43,930 nt of DNA. Origin: JAVBMO01 sp031552355. Lineage in GTDB: Bacteria > Bacteroidota > Bacteroidia > Bacteroidales > P3. The notes beneath the pieces were generated by a model that saw nothing but the letters and a program-made list of their open reading frames with translations, had not been told where the DNA came from and searched no databases. Positions 25,674 to 34,265 of this stretch are shown here, piece after piece. Where the stretch lies: assembly GCA_031552355.1 (NCBI GenBank), contig JAVBMO010000069.1, positions 1-43,930 on the forward strand, given 5' to 3'. How positions within the stretch are numbered: the stretch's first letter is position 1; every line of letters begins with the position of its first letter. The position numbers and the translations under genes were made by a program.

Positions 25674-26666
25674 TTATTCTTTATCTAATTTATACTTAGC
25701 TACATTCATTCCGAATTCAAGGCTTTTGCTTTTCACCAACTGCTCTAACTCAGTCAATGATTTTTTACCAAAGTTACGGAATTTCAACAAATCGGCCTTA
25801 TTGATAGCAACCAATTCTCCCAAAGTTTCTACTTCAGCCGCTTTCAAGCAGTTCAATGCACGTACCGACAAATCCATATCTACCAATTTTGTTTTCAACA
25901 ATTGGCGAATTTGCAATGTATTTTCATCAAATTCTTCAACCACTTGTTTTGCTTCTGCTTCCACAGCAATTTTTTCATCGGAAAACAATGCAAAGTGGTG
26001 AATCAAAATTTTAGCAGCTTCTTTCAAAGCTTCTTTTGGATGAATAGATCCGTCTGTTTCAATGTTGAAAATTACCTTTTCGTAGTCCGTTTTTTGTTCT
26101 ACACGGAAATTGTCAACAATGTATTGTACATTTTTTATGGGCGTATGAATGGAATCTATCAAAATGGTTCCAATTGGTTCATTGCCTTTTCTATTTTCTT
26201 CGGCAGGAACATAGCCTCTTCCTTTTTCAATGGTCAATTCTATAACCAATTTCACTGAAGATTCCATGTGGCAGAGCTCAAGCTCAGGATTCAATACTTG
26301 GAATCCGTTTAGTTGAGCATTCAAATCTCCTGCTTTAAAAACGTCTTTTGAAGTAACAACGAGTCTTACGCTTTCTCTTTCGCAATCTTCAATTTGACGT
26401 TTAAAACGAACTTGTTTCAAGTTCAAAATAATTTCCGATACATCTTCTACCACACCTTGGATGGAAGAAAATTCTTGCTCAACACCTTCAATATGAAGGG
26501 ACGTGATTGCAAATCCTTCCAAAGAAGATAACAATATGCGACGTAACGAATTACCGATGGTAACACCATAACCGGGCTCTAATGGACGAAATTCGAACGA
26601 TCCGCGAAAATCATCAGCCTCAAGCATGATTACCTTATTGGGTTTTTGAAAAGCTAATATTGCCAT
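25674..26666 (-). CDS. rpoA: DNA-directed RNA polymerase subunit alpha
   Basis: 330 aa, the usual length. The N-terminal domain, which dimerises and nucleates polymerase assembly, shows FEFRPLEPGYGVTIGNSLRRILLSSLEG (about 25-52). The C-terminal domain (about 255-315), which contacts upstream promoter DNA and activators, shows LLKTKLVDMDLSVRALNCLKAAEVETLGELV and FGKKSLTELEQLV. It lies between rpsD and rplQ as in the alpha operon of most bacteria. Nothing is missing. Confidence 0.99.
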   Translation of the reverse strand: MAILAFQKPNKVIMLEADDFRGSFEFRPLEPGYGVTIGNSLRRILLSSLEGFAITSLHIEGVEQEFSSIQGVVEDVSEIILNLKQVRFKRQIEDCERESVRLVVTSKDVFKAGDLNAQLNGFQVLNPELELCHMESSVKLVIELTIEKGRGYVPAEENRKGNEPIGTILIDSIHTPIKNVQYIVDNFRVEQKTDYEKVIFNIETDGSIHPKEALKEAAKILIHHFALFSDEKIAVEAEAKQVVEEFDENTLQIRQLLKTKLVDMDLSVRALNCLKAAEVETLGELVAINKADLLKFRNFGKKSLTELEQLVKSKSLEFGMNVAKYKLDKE

Positions 26667-26731
26667 TTTGGTTTCCTTATATTTTGTTGTTTCTAAATTT
26701 ATTTATTGGGGATAATTGTTTTCAACAATTA

Positions 26732-27337
26732 TTATTTAGAATACAACTCAACGATTAATTGTTCTTTAATATTTTCAGGGATATCTGCTCTTGCAGGGAA
26801 AGATACAAATTTACCTTTCATTTGTGCGCCATCCCATTCCAACCATGAAAATTTGTTTACATGACCAGCAAGTGAGTCCACAATAATTTCCAATGATTTT
26901 GAACGTTCTCTAACAGAGATGATATCGCCTTCTTTCAAAGAATATGAAGGAATATTTACAACTTGTCCGTTTACGGTAATATGTCTGTGAGAAACCAACT
27001 GACGGGCTTGAGAACGAGAACGAGCAATACCTAAACGATATACTACGTTGTCCAAACGAGCTTCGATCAATTGCAACAATACTTCACCGGTTACCCCACC
27101 TTTACGCGAAGCATGGTCGAAAATGTTTCTAAATTGTTTTTCTAAAATACCGTAAGTATATTTTGCTTTTTGTTTTTCTTGAAGCTGCAAGCCATACTCC
27201 GAAGTTTTTGCACGACGTTTGTTAGCTCCGTGCATTCCAGGAGGATAATTCTTCTTTTCCAATGCTTTGTCTGGTCCAAAGATGGGCTCTCTGAATTTTC
27301 TTGCAATCTTACTTTTAGGTCCGGTATATCTGGCCAT
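26732..27337 (-). CDS. rpsD: 30S ribosomal protein S4
   Basis: 201 aa. S4 is a primary 16S rRNA binder that starts 30S assembly and in some bacteria represses the alpha operon by binding its leader. The sequence begins MARYTGPKSKIARKFREPIFG and carries the S4 RNA-binding domain (about 91-155; RLDNVVYRLGIARSRSQARQLVSHRHITVNG). No zinc-binding Cys cluster is present at the N-terminus, so this is the Cys-free form. It sits between rpsK and rpoA with a 65-nt gap to rpoA. Confidence 0.98.
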   Translation of the reverse strand: MARYTGPKSKIARKFREPIFGPDKALEKKNYPPGMHGANKRRAKTSEYGLQLQEKQKAKYTYGILEKQFRNIFDHASRKGGVTGEVLLQLIEARLDNVVYRLGIARSRSQARQLVSHRHITVNGQVVNIPSYSLKEGDIISVRERSKSLEIIVDSLAGHVNKFSWLEWDGAQMKGKFVSFPARADIPENIKEQLIVELYSK

Positions 27338-27392
27338 AAACTTAACTCTATTTTATTTTATACAAATTCTTTAATTACAAATTTTGATAGGC

Positions 27393-27782
27393 TTATACAC
27401 GTCTGCGTTTAGGAGGTCTGCAACCGTTGTGTGGTAGTGGTGTAACATCCACAATTTCCATTACTTCAATACCTGAAGTAGCCAATCCTCTAATAGCAGA
27501 TTCACGTCCTGAACCCGGTCCTTTTACAAAAACTTTTACTTTGCGTAATCCTAAGTCACTAGCAACTTTTGCTGCATTCTCAGATGCTACTTGCGCAGCA
27601 TAAGGAGTGTTTTTCTTTGACCCTCTGAATCCCATTTTTCCGGCAGAAGACCAAGAAATTACTTGTCCTGCGGAATTGGTCAAAGATATGATAATGTTAT
27701 TAAATGATGCGGAAATAAAAGCTTTTCCCACAGCATCAATTTTAACAACTCTTTTTTTGGTTGGTTTAGCTGTTTTTGCCAT
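27393..27782 (-). CDS. rpsK: 30S ribosomal protein S11
   Basis: 129 aa. S11 lies on the 30S platform next to the mRNA exit. Typical segments are AFISASFNNIIISLTNSAGQ, WSSAGKMGFRGSKKNTPYAAQ, VFVKGPGSGRESAIRGLA and the C-terminal DVTPLPHNGCRPPKRRRV. It lies between rpsM and rpsD in the usual alpha-operon order. Confidence 0.98.
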   Translation of the reverse strand: MAKTAKPTKKRVVKIDAVGKAFISASFNNIIISLTNSAGQVISWSSAGKMGFRGSKKNTPYAAQVASENAAKVASDLGLRKVKVFVKGPGSGRESAIRGLATSGIEVMEIVDVTPLPHNGCRPPKRRRV

Positions 27783-27860
27783 AAATCACTTTTTATCTGT
27801 TTTATACGAAAGCCGATTGTTCCAAAGTTGAAAAATATGATCCACAATCGGAAAAATTTA

Positions 27861-28238
27861 TTACTTAGTTGCTTTTTTCTTGTTAGCAACAGTTTTCTTT
27901 TTACCCTTACGAGTTCTTGCATTGTTCTTCGTGCTTTGACCTCTCAAAGGAAGACCGATACGATGACGGATGCCTCTGTAACAACCAATGTCCATCAAAC
28001 GTTTAATGCTCATTTGTACTTCTGAACGCAAAGCACCTTCTACTTTGAATTGGTCGTTAATAATCGTACGGATAGCGTTTTGCTCATCATCCGTCCAGTC
28101 ACCAACTTTTTTGTTTACATCAATACCAGCTTGAGCCAAAATAAGTTGTGCTGATTTCTTTCCAATGCCATAAATATAGGTTAACCCTATTTCTCCTCGT
28201 TTGTTCTTGGGTAAATCAAGACCCGCAATTCTTGCCAT
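27861..28238 (-). CDS. rpsM: 30S ribosomal protein S13
   Basis: 125 aa. S13 is in the 30S head and touches the P-site tRNA and the L5 bridge. It begins MARIAGLDLPKNKRGEIGLTYIYGIG, has the helix-two-turn-helix segment and the RGIRHRIGLPLRGQSTKNNARTRKG motif, and ends in a Lys-rich tail that reaches tRNA. It heads the alpha-operon part of the block, 31 nt after rpmJ. Confidence 0.98.
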   Translation of the reverse strand: MARIAGLDLPKNKRGEIGLTYIYGIGKKSAQLILAQAGIDVNKKVGDWTDDEQNAIRTIINDQFKVEGALRSEVQMSIKRLMDIGCYRGIRHRIGLPLRGQSTKNNARTRKGKKKTVANKKKATK

Positions 28239-28269
28239 ACAGTGATCTATTGTATTTTAAAATTAATTC

Positions 28270-28386
28270 TTAACCTTGTCTTTGTTTATACTTCGGGTTC
28301 TTTTTGTTAATTACATAAACCTTCCCTTTTCTACGAACGATTTTACATTCGGGTGAACGTTTTTTCACAGATGCTCTAACTTTCAT
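28270..28386 (-). CDS. rpmJ: 50S ribosomal protein L36
   Basis: A 38-aa gene that short-ORF filters miss. The translation runs MKVRASVKKRSPECKIVRRK and continues through a GKVYVINKKNPKYKQRQG ending. L36 is the smallest large-subunit protein and helps fold 23S rRNA domains II, V and VI. Only one Cys is left (in PECKIV); the CCHC zinc set of many L36 proteins is absent, as in other zinc-independent forms. It lies between infA and rpsM, the standard position. Confidence 0.96.
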   Translation of the reverse strand: MKVRASVKKRSPECKIVRRKGKVYVINKKNPKYKQRQG

Positions 28387-28418
28387 GTTACGCTTATTTA
28401 TATATTTTACAAAATTAC

Positions 28419-28637
28419 TTATTTATGTCGATATGTAATGCGGCCTTTTGTTAAATCATAAGGAGACATTTCCACTTGAACTTTATCCCCTGGCAAAATT
28501 TTAATATAGTGCATACGCATTTTACCTGAAATATGAGCTATGATCACGTGTCCATTTGCTAATTCAACACGGAACATTGCATTTCCTAAGGATTCAATGA
28601 CAGTACCATCTAATTGTATCGCCGCTTGTTTTGCCAT
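28419..28637 (-). CDS. infA: Translation initiation factor IF-1
   Basis: 72 aa, the canonical length. IF-1 occupies the 30S A site during initiation and supports IF-2 and IF-3. It is a single OB fold with GTVIESLGNAMFRVELANGH, GKMRMHYIKILPGDKV and VEMSPYDLTKGRITYRHK. It lies between map and rpmJ, the conserved order in this phylum. Confidence 0.98.
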   Translation of the reverse strand: MAKQAAIQLDGTVIESLGNAMFRVELANGHVIIAHISGKMRMHYIKILPGDKVQVEMSPYDLTKGRITYRHK

Positions 28638-28663
28638 ATATGTACTTTACTTTTCTTCTTCTT

Positions 28664-29434
28664 TTAAAATCCAAGTGCTTCTATTGGAGCAAAACTTGAC
28701 AAAATATCCGGTTTTTCTTTTCCTATTGCCACATCATGTTCAAAATGTGCCGAAGGTTTTCTATCCAGAGTCCTGATTGTCCATCCGTCTTTTTCAAAAA
28801 CTACATTTCTTGTTCCCAAGTTAATCATTGGTTCAATTGCTAAAACCATTCCCTCTTTCAACAAAGGGCCTGAACCTGGTCTTCCATAATTCGGAACATC
28901 CGGTTTTTCATGCATTTTAGCACCCAAACCATGTCCACATAATTCGCGAACTACAGTATAACCATGAGACTCAACATAGCTTTGAATGGCATAACTAATA
29001 TCCCCTACCCTGTTTCCTTCTACACATTTTTCCAACCCCAAATATAAGGATTTTTTTGTTATGTCCAATAACTTTTTTACTTCCAGTGAAATTTCACCTA
29101 CCCTGAAAGTGTATGCAGAATCGCCTACAAACCCATTCATGTAAGTTCCACAATCTATGGAAACAATATCACCTTCTTTTACAACCTGACTTCCCGGAAT
29201 CCCGTGCACTACAACATCATTGATTGAAATACACAAAGAAGCAGGAAAACCGCCATATCCTTTAAAAGCAGGAACCGCACCATGAGATCTGATAAATTCT
29301 TCTGCAATTTTATCCAAATATGCAGTAGTAACACCAGGCTTCAGATGTTTTCCAACTTCTGCCAAAGTTTCTCCAACAAGCAAAGAACTCTTTCTTAATA
29401 ACTCTATCTCCTCTTTCGTTTTCAGCTTAATCAT
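28664..29434 (-). CDS. map: Methionine aminopeptidase, type I
   Basis: 256 aa from ATG 29434. The frame also has an upstream TTG at 29446, four codons earlier, which I judge less likely. The enzyme removes the initiator Met from new proteins in the cytoplasm. The metal ligands are visible: Asp 94 (SIDCG), Asp 105 (GFVGDSAYTF), His 168 (LCGHGLG), Glu 201 (AIEPM) and Glu 232 (HFEHD). The N-terminus is short, without SH3 or zinc extension, so it is a type Ia enzyme. It lies between secY and infA, where adk is absent, which is usual for Bacteroidota. Confidence 0.97.
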   Translation of the reverse strand: MIKLKTKEEIELLRKSSLLVGETLAEVGKHLKPGVTTAYLDKIAEEFIRSHGAVPAFKGYGGFPASLCISINDVVVHGIPGSQVVKEGDIVSIDCGTYMNGFVGDSAYTFRVGEISLEVKKLLDITKKSLYLGLEKCVEGNRVGDISYAIQSYVESHGYTVVRELCGHGLGAKMHEKPDVPNYGRPGSGPLLKEGMVLAIEPMINLGTRNVVFEKDGWTIRTLDRKPSAHFEHDVAIGKEKPDILSSFAPIEALGF

Positions 29435-29448
29435 TTTCTGTTTCAAGA

Positions 29449-30804
29449 TTATGCTGAAATCGAAGTTCCTCTACCTTTTATACGTCCTGATTTTGTCAAA
29501 CCATCATAGTGACGCATCAATAAGTGGCTTTCAATTTGTTGCAGAGTATCCAAAATAACCCCTACCAAAATCAACAATGAAGTTCCACCATAAAATTGAG
29601 CAAACTGTGAATTAACACCTATCAAGCGAACCAATGCCGGCAAAACAGCTACTAAGGCTAAGAAAATTGACCCCGGCAAGGTTACCTTAGATAAAATTCC
29701 GTCCATATATTCTGCCGTTTTCTTTCCTGGTTTAATACCCGGAATAAAACCACCGTTTTTCTTCATGTCATCAGCCATTTGATTTGGATTAATGGCAATT
29801 GCCGTATAGAAAAATGTGAAGGCTATAATCATAACGGCAAATACAAAGTTGTACCAAAATCCATTAAAGTCTGAGAATACAGATAAGAATCCCGTCATGC
29901 TACTGGTCGATGCAAAGCCTGCTAAAGTTACAGGCACAAACATGATAGCCTGAGCAAAAATAATCGGCATTACTCCGGCTGCATTTACTTTAATTGGAAT
30001 ATACTGACGAACACCGCCATATTGTTTGTTTCCTACAATACGTTTTGCATATTGTACAGGAATTTTACGGGTTCCTTGTACCAACAAAATACAAAGTAAA
30101 ATAACAACCAACAATATTACTATTTCAACCAAGAACATAATCAAACCACCGCCGGCATCTTCCATTCTTGAGGCAAATTCACCAAACAATGCAAAAGGCA
30201 AACGAGCCACAATACCCACCATAATCAACAGTGAAATACCATTACCTAAACCTTTTTCTGTAATACGTTCTCCCAACCACATTACAAATAGAGTTCCTGA
30301 AATCAACACAATCACACTGGAAACCCAAAAATAAACACTCGGTTGCAATCCCGTAAACGGATAAAACGCTGAATAATCACCTACCTGATGAAGCATATTA
30401 GTAATATATGCAGGTGCTTGAAGCGCTGTAATTGCCACGGTCAAAAAACGTGTCATTTGATTCATTTTACGTCTTCCGCTTTCACCTTCACGTTGCATTT
30501 TTTGGAAGTAAGGAACAATCATTACGAACAATTGTACAACGATTGAAGCTGTGATATACGGCATAATACCTAACGCAAATACAGATGCATTTGCAAAGGC
30601 ACCACCGGAAAACATATTCAATAAACCCAACACACCATCAGCAGATTGAGCTTTCAGGTGTGTTAATTTACTTGGATCAACTCCGGGAAGAACAACATAC
30701 GAACCTATACGGTAAACTAAAACTAAAGCTAACGTATAGAGAATCCGTTTGCGCAAATCCTCAATGCTCCAAATATTTTTTATGGTTGTTATAAATCTTT
30801 TCAT
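29449..30804 (-). CDS. secY: Protein translocase subunit SecY
   Basis: 451 aa with about ten membrane segments. SecY forms the protein-conducting channel with SecE and SecG in the inner membrane; it is the first gate for the many secreted proteins of this window. The N-terminal part reads MKRFITTIKNIWSIEDLRKRI and then YRIGSYVVLPGVDPSKL. The pore and lateral-gate segments include GIMPYITASIVVQLF and GERITEKGLGNGISLLIMVGI, and cytosolic loop 4-5 carries RKIPVQYAKR. It is 8 nt after rplO. Confidence 0.98.
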   Translation of the reverse strand: MKRFITTIKNIWSIEDLRKRILYTLALVLVYRIGSYVVLPGVDPSKLTHLKAQSADGVLGLLNMFSGGAFANASVFALGIMPYITASIVVQLFVMIVPYFQKMQREGESGRRKMNQMTRFLTVAITALQAPAYITNMLHQVGDYSAFYPFTGLQPSVYFWVSSVIVLISGTLFVMWLGERITEKGLGNGISLLIMVGIVARLPFALFGEFASRMEDAGGGLIMFLVEIVILLVVILLCILLVQGTRKIPVQYAKRIVGNKQYGGVRQYIPIKVNAAGVMPIIFAQAIMFVPVTLAGFASTSSMTGFLSVFSDFNGFWYNFVFAVMIIAFTFFYTAIAINPNQMADDMKKNGGFIPGIKPGKKTAEYMDGILSKVTLPGSIFLALVAVLPALVRLIGVNSQFAQFYGGTSLLILVGVILDTLQQIESHLLMRHYDGLTKSGRIKGRGTSISA

Positions 30805-30812
30805 CAGAATAA

Positions 30813-31259
30813 TTAAATTGTTGTTGCACTACCACCATTTTGTTCTATAGCTGCTTTAGCTGTAGCTGTAAATGCGTGGGCTGTAACATTAATTTTTGTG
30901 GTAAGAGCGCCTCTTCCCAAAATTTTCACTCTGTCATTTGCAGAAACTAAACCGTTTTCTTGCAAAATTGCAGGAGTAACTTCAGTCAATTTTTTAGCTT
31001 GAATTAGAGTTTCCAAAGTGTCCAAGTTAATACCGGCATATTCCACTCTGTTACGGTTTTTGAAACCGAATTTAGGAACACGTCTGTACAATGGCATTTG
31101 ACCACCTTCAAACCCCACTTTTTGTGAGTATCCTGAACGTGATTTAGCTCCTTTATGACCTCTTGTAGAAGTACCGCCTTTTCCGGATCCTTGACCACGA
31201 CCAATTCTTTTGCTAGTCTTTACTGAACCTTTGGCTGGTTTAAGACAACTTAAATTCAT
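30813..31259 (-). CDS. rplO: 50S ribosomal protein L15
   Basis: 148 aa. L15 is a late-assembling protein that stabilises 23S rRNA. The Gly/Arg-rich extension (KRIGRGQGSGKGGTSTRGHKGAKSRSG) winds into rRNA, and the globular part starts with GFEGGQMPLYRRVPKFGF. It is placed between rpmD and secY, as in the spc operon. Confidence 0.98.
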   Translation of the reverse strand: MNLSCLKPAKGSVKTSKRIGRGQGSGKGGTSTRGHKGAKSRSGYSQKVGFEGGQMPLYRRVPKFGFKNRNRVEYAGINLDTLETLIQAKKLTEVTPAILQENGLVSANDRVKILGRGALTTKINVTAHAFTATAKAAIEQNGGSATTI

Positions 31260-31287
31260 AATCTCTTATTTATTTTTCTGTAAATAA

Positions 31288-31467
31288 CTATTTTTCTTCA
31301 ATAACAATCAAGTGTTTTACTTTGTCTATCATTCCCAATACTTGAGGAGTACCTTGCACTTCTTTGCTATGATGAATTCTGCGTAACCCCAATGCAGCCA
31401 AAGTTTGTTTTTGACGTGCAGTTTGACCTATGCTACTTCTTACTTGTGTTATTTTTAATGTCTTCAT
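31288..31467 (-). CDS. rpmD: 50S ribosomal protein L30
   Basis: 59 aa from ATG 31467, starting MKTLKITQVRSSIGQTARQK, the normal L30 beginning. An in-frame ATG at 31494 would add nine residues (DNPDKEKK-containing) and overlap the rpsE stop, but the family has no such extension, so the shorter start is chosen. The LGLRRIHHSKEVQGTPQVLGMIDKV segment is typical. L30 is a small 23S rRNA binder. Confidence 0.95.
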   Translation of the reverse strand: MKTLKITQVRSSIGQTARQKQTLAALGLRRIHHSKEVQGTPQVLGMIDKVKHLIVIEEK

Positions 31468-31486
31468 TTTTTTCTCTTTATCAGGA

Positions 31487-32005
31487 TTATCCATTAAATA
31501 CTTTGTCCAAGCTAATACCTCTTAATTGAGCTATTGTAGCAGGATCTTTCATTGCCAACAAGGCATTGATTGTAGCTTTTACCACACTGTGAGGGTTTGA
31601 AGAACCTTTAGACTTAGCTAACACATCGGTAACGCCCACACTTTCCAATACAGCACGCATAGCACCCCCTGCAATTACTCCCGTACCGGGAGCTGCCGGT
31701 TTCAAGAAAACTTGAGCGCCGCTATATCTACCTGTTTGTTCGTGAGGTACTGTTCCTTTCAAAATAGGAATTTTTACCAAATTTTTCTTAGCATCATCGG
31801 CACCTTTAGAAACTGCAGATGCAACCTCTTTGGCTTTTCCCAAACCGTAACCCACTACGCCGTTTTCGTTTCCGATAACAACAATTGCTGAGAAACTGAA
31901 AGTTCTACCCCCTTTGGTAACTTTGGTTACTCTTTGGATGCTTACAAGCCTATCCTTAAATTCAATCTCGCTTGACTTTACTCTTTTTACGTTTACGTCT
32001 GTCAT
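31487..32005 (-). CDS. rpsE: 30S ribosomal protein S5
   Basis: 172 aa. S5 is near the mRNA entry channel and affects decoding accuracy. The double-stranded-RNA-binding-like N-terminal domain has LVSIQRVTKVTKGGRTFSFSAIVVIG, and the C-terminal domain has GTGVIAGGAMRAVLESVGV and AKSKGSSNPHSVVKAT. It is 7 nt after rplR, suggesting tight coupling. Confidence 0.98.
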   Translation of the reverse strand: MTDVNVKRVKSSEIEFKDRLVSIQRVTKVTKGGRTFSFSAIVVIGNENGVVGYGLGKAKEVASAVSKGADDAKKNLVKIPILKGTVPHEQTGRYSGAQVFLKPAAPGTGVIAGGAMRAVLESVGVTDVLAKSKGSSNPHSVVKATINALLAMKDPATIAQLRGISLDKVFNG

Positions 32006-32012
32006 AACTTCA

Positions 32013-32366
32013 TTAGAATTTTAATCCGTTTTCTCTGGCGCTATCTGCCAATGATTTTATTCTGCCGTGATAAAGATACCCGTTTCTATCAAAAACGACT
32101 GTGGCAATGCCATTTTCTCCGGCTCTTTCTGCAATAAGTTTACCTACTTTTGCTGCTATTTCTATTTTGGTTCCTTTGCTTTCAACAGCTTTTTCCAAAG
32201 AAGAGGCAGAAACAAGTGTAACACCTTTCACATCGTCTATCAATTGAGCTGAAATTTCTTTATTGCTGCGGAAAACGCTCAATCTAGGACACTCTGCTGT
32301 CCCACTTATTTTACTCCGGATTCTGAATTTCAATCCGATTCTTCGTATTTCTTTTTTTGTTGCCAT
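32013..32366 (-). CDS. rplR: 50S ribosomal protein L18
   Basis: 117 aa from ATG 32366 (MATKKEIRRIGLKFRIRSKI). An in-frame start at 32378 would add MQII, which is not found in the family and is rejected. L18 binds 5S rRNA with L5 and L25. The segments CPRLSVFRSNKEISAQLIDD, ERAGENGIATVVFDRNGYLYHGRIKSLAD and ARENGLKF are characteristic. It lies between rplF and rpsE. Confidence 0.96.
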   Translation of the reverse strand: MATKKEIRRIGLKFRIRSKISGTAECPRLSVFRSNKEISAQLIDDVKGVTLVSASSLEKAVESKGTKIEIAAKVGKLIAERAGENGIATVVFDRNGYLYHGRIKSLADSARENGLKF

Positions 32367-32393
32367 TATTATTTGCAATATTATGATTAGCTA

Positions 32394-32957
32394 TTACTTA
32401 GATGATGCAGATTTACCTGCTTTCTTACGTACAACCTCACCCGCAAAACGAATACCTTTTCCTTTGTATGGTTCTGGTTTACGCAAAGAACGGATTTTTG
32501 CCGCAACTTGTCCCAATAATTGCTTATCTATTGATTGCATCACAATTACAGGATTTTTACCTTTTTCGTTGATGGTTTCTACCTTAACTTCTTTAGGCAA
32601 TTCAAAGAAAACGTTGTGTGAAAATCCTAAAGCCAACTCCAACACTTGATCGTTAGCTTGAGCTTTGTAACCAACACCAATTACTTCTTGAGTGGTTTTA
32701 AATCCTTCAGAAACGCCTTTTACCATATTTGCTAACAAGGCACGATATAAACCATGCATTGCTCTGTCATGTTTTTGATCAGTTGCTCTTGTCAATGTCA
32801 AAAGAGCATTTTCTTTATCAAGTTCAAGCTTGATGCAAGGATCTATTGCTTGTTTTAATTCTCCTAAAGCTCCTTTTACAGTCACTACATTGTCTGCAGA
32901 AACAGCAATTTCAACACCTTTAGAAAGTTTTATCGGTAGTTTTCCAATTCTTGACAT
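32394..32957 (-). CDS. rplF: 50S ribosomal protein L6
   Basis: 187 aa. L6 lies near the GTPase centre and binds 23S rRNA helix 97. It has two similar domains: MSRIGKLPIKLSKGVEI at the start, TQEVIGVGYKAQ in the middle, and the GKGIRFAGEVVRKKAGK signature near the end (written KPEPYKGKGIRFAGE in full context). It lies between rpsH and rplR. Confidence 0.98.
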   Translation of the reverse strand: MSRIGKLPIKLSKGVEIAVSADNVVTVKGALGELKQAIDPCIKLELDKENALLTLTRATDQKHDRAMHGLYRALLANMVKGVSEGFKTTQEVIGVGYKAQANDQVLELALGFSHNVFFELPKEVKVETINEKGKNPVIVMQSIDKQLLGQVAAKIRSLRKPEPYKGKGIRFAGEVVRKKAGKSASSK

Positions 32958-32989
32958 TTGTTTATCTCCTTAATTTATTCTCAACTTGC

Positions 32990-33388
32990 TTAGCTAACAT
33001 AACAAACAACTTCACCGCCTACTTTCATAGTTCTCGCTTCTTTATCTGTCATCAAACCTTTTGATGTAGAAACTATTGCGATTCCTAAGCCATTCAAAAC
33101 GCGAGGCAATTTTTCCGATTTCACGTAGCGACGCAAGCCCGGACTACTTATTCTTGTTAAAGTAGTAATTGCAGACATTTTGGTTACCGGATGGTATTTC
33201 AAAGCTATTTTTATGGTTTGTGGAAATGCTTCTTCCTCAAATTTGTAATTCAAAATATACCCTTTTTCAAAAAGAATTTTTGTAATTTCTTTTTTCATTT
33301 TTGAGGCAGGGATTTCAACAACGCGATGTTTGGCCATCACGGCGTTTCTCAAACGAGTCAAATAATCTGCTATTGGGTCTGTTACCAT
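32990..33388 (-). CDS. rpsH: 30S ribosomal protein S8
   Basis: 132 aa. S8 is a core 16S rRNA binder and, in E. coli, the translational repressor of the spc operon; whether this holds here is unknown. Typical segments are DPIADYLTRLRNAVMAKH at the start and GLGIAIVSTSKGLMTDKEAR near the end. It lies between rpsN and rplF. Confidence 0.98.
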   Translation of the reverse strand: MVTDPIADYLTRLRNAVMAKHRVVEIPASKMKKEITKILFEKGYILNYKFEEEAFPQTIKIALKYHPVTKMSAITTLTRISSPGLRRYVKSEKLPRVLNGLGIAIVSTSKGLMTDKEARTMKVGGEVVCYVS

Positions 33389-33426
33389 TGTATGAATTTT
33401 TTTAAGTCCCTTATAATCTTAATTTT

Positions 33427-33696
33427 TTACCAGCTGGCTTTCTTTACTCCGGGAATCAAACCGGCCAAAGCCATTTCTCTAAAGTTGATACGAGAAATAC
33501 CAAATTGACGCATATAACCTTTTGGTCTTCCTGTTAATTTACAACGATTGTGCAAACGAACCGGTGAAGCATTTTTAGGTAATTTTTGCAAAGCTTCATA
33601 ATCACCTGCTGTTTTCAGCGCTTCTCTTTTTGCTGCATATTTAGCAACCATTCTTTCTCTCTTGCGTTCTCTCGCTTTGATTGATTCTTTTGCCAT
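33427..33696 (-). CDS. rpsN: 30S ribosomal protein S14, zinc-free type
   Basis: 89 aa. S14 is in the 30S head. The sequence (MAKESIKARERKRERMVAKY start; NRCKLTGRPKGYMRQFGISR; LAGLIPGVKKASW end) is that of the longer form without the CxxC...CxxC zinc set, since only one Cys remains. It is 5 nt after rplE and before rpsH. Confidence 0.98.
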   Translation of the reverse strand: MAKESIKARERKRERMVAKYAAKREALKTAGDYEALQKLPKNASPVRLHNRCKLTGRPKGYMRQFGISRINFREMALAGLIPGVKKASW

Positions 33697-33701
33697 ATCT
33701 C

Positions 33702-34265
33702 TTAGTTGTTATTTTGATTTTTAAAAGGGAAACCAAATTGCTTTAACAATGATAAAGCTTCTTTATCTGTTTTGGCTGTGGTTACAAAGGTAATATCCAT
33801 TCCTTGGATTTTACTGATTTTATCAATATCAATCTCAGGGAAAATGATTTGTTCTGTAATACCGAAAGTATAATTTCCCCTTCCGTCAAAACCTTTGTCA
33901 TTGATACCTCTGAAGTCACGGATACGAGGAATAGATACCGAAATAAGACGGTCTAAGAACTCATACATGTGATCACCTCTCAAGGTAACTCTTGCACCAA
34001 TAGGCATTCCTTTACGAAGTTTGAAGTTAGAAATGTCTTTCTTTGATTTTGTAGGCACTGCTCTTTGGCCTGCAATTAAAGTCATTTCTTCAACACATTG
34101 GTCGATAACTTTTTTATCGGCAACGGCTGATTTACCCAAACCTTGGTTCAACGAAATTTTCACCAATTTAGGTGCTTGCATCACACTTGAATAGTTATAT
34201 TCTTTAACAAGTGCGGGAAGAATTTCTTCCTTATATTTCTTTTTTAATGAGGGTACGTATGTCAG
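33702..34265 (-). CDS. rplE: 50S ribosomal protein L5, with probable CTG start
   Basis: L5 binds 5S rRNA and forms a bridge to S13. The first ATG is at 34184 and would give only 160 aa, missing the conserved N-terminal helix. The frame continues upstream without stop, encoding TYVPSLKKKYKEEILPALV and EYNYSSV, a normal L5 beginning. The only plausible start is CTG at 34263-34265, which overlaps the rplX TGA stop as CTGA. That gives 187 aa, the usual length. Later motifs are KISLNQGLGKSAVADKK, ITLIAGQRAVPTKSKKDISNFKLR-like text around residues 55-80, and RGDHMYEFLDRLIS. CTG starts are rare; an ATG changed to CTG by mutation or base-call error would look the same. Confidence 0.85.
   Translation of the reverse strand: MTYVPSLKKKYKEEILPALVKEYNYSSVMQAPKLVKISLNQGLGKSAVADKKVIDQCVEEMTLIAGQRAVPTKSKKDISNFKLRKGMPIGARVTLRGDHMYEFLDRLISVSIPRIRDFRGINDKGFDGRGNYTFGITEQIIFPEIDIDKISKIQGMDITFVTTAKTDKEALSLLKQFGFPFKNQNNN

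Noticed and set aside
31468..31494. Nine-residue N-terminal extension of L30 from ATG 31494
   Set aside because: It overlaps the rpsE stop and the family begins at the MKTLKITQ methionine.
32367..32378. Four-residue extension of L18 (MQII)
   Set aside because: The family begins MATKKEIRR-like, and ATG 32366 fits.
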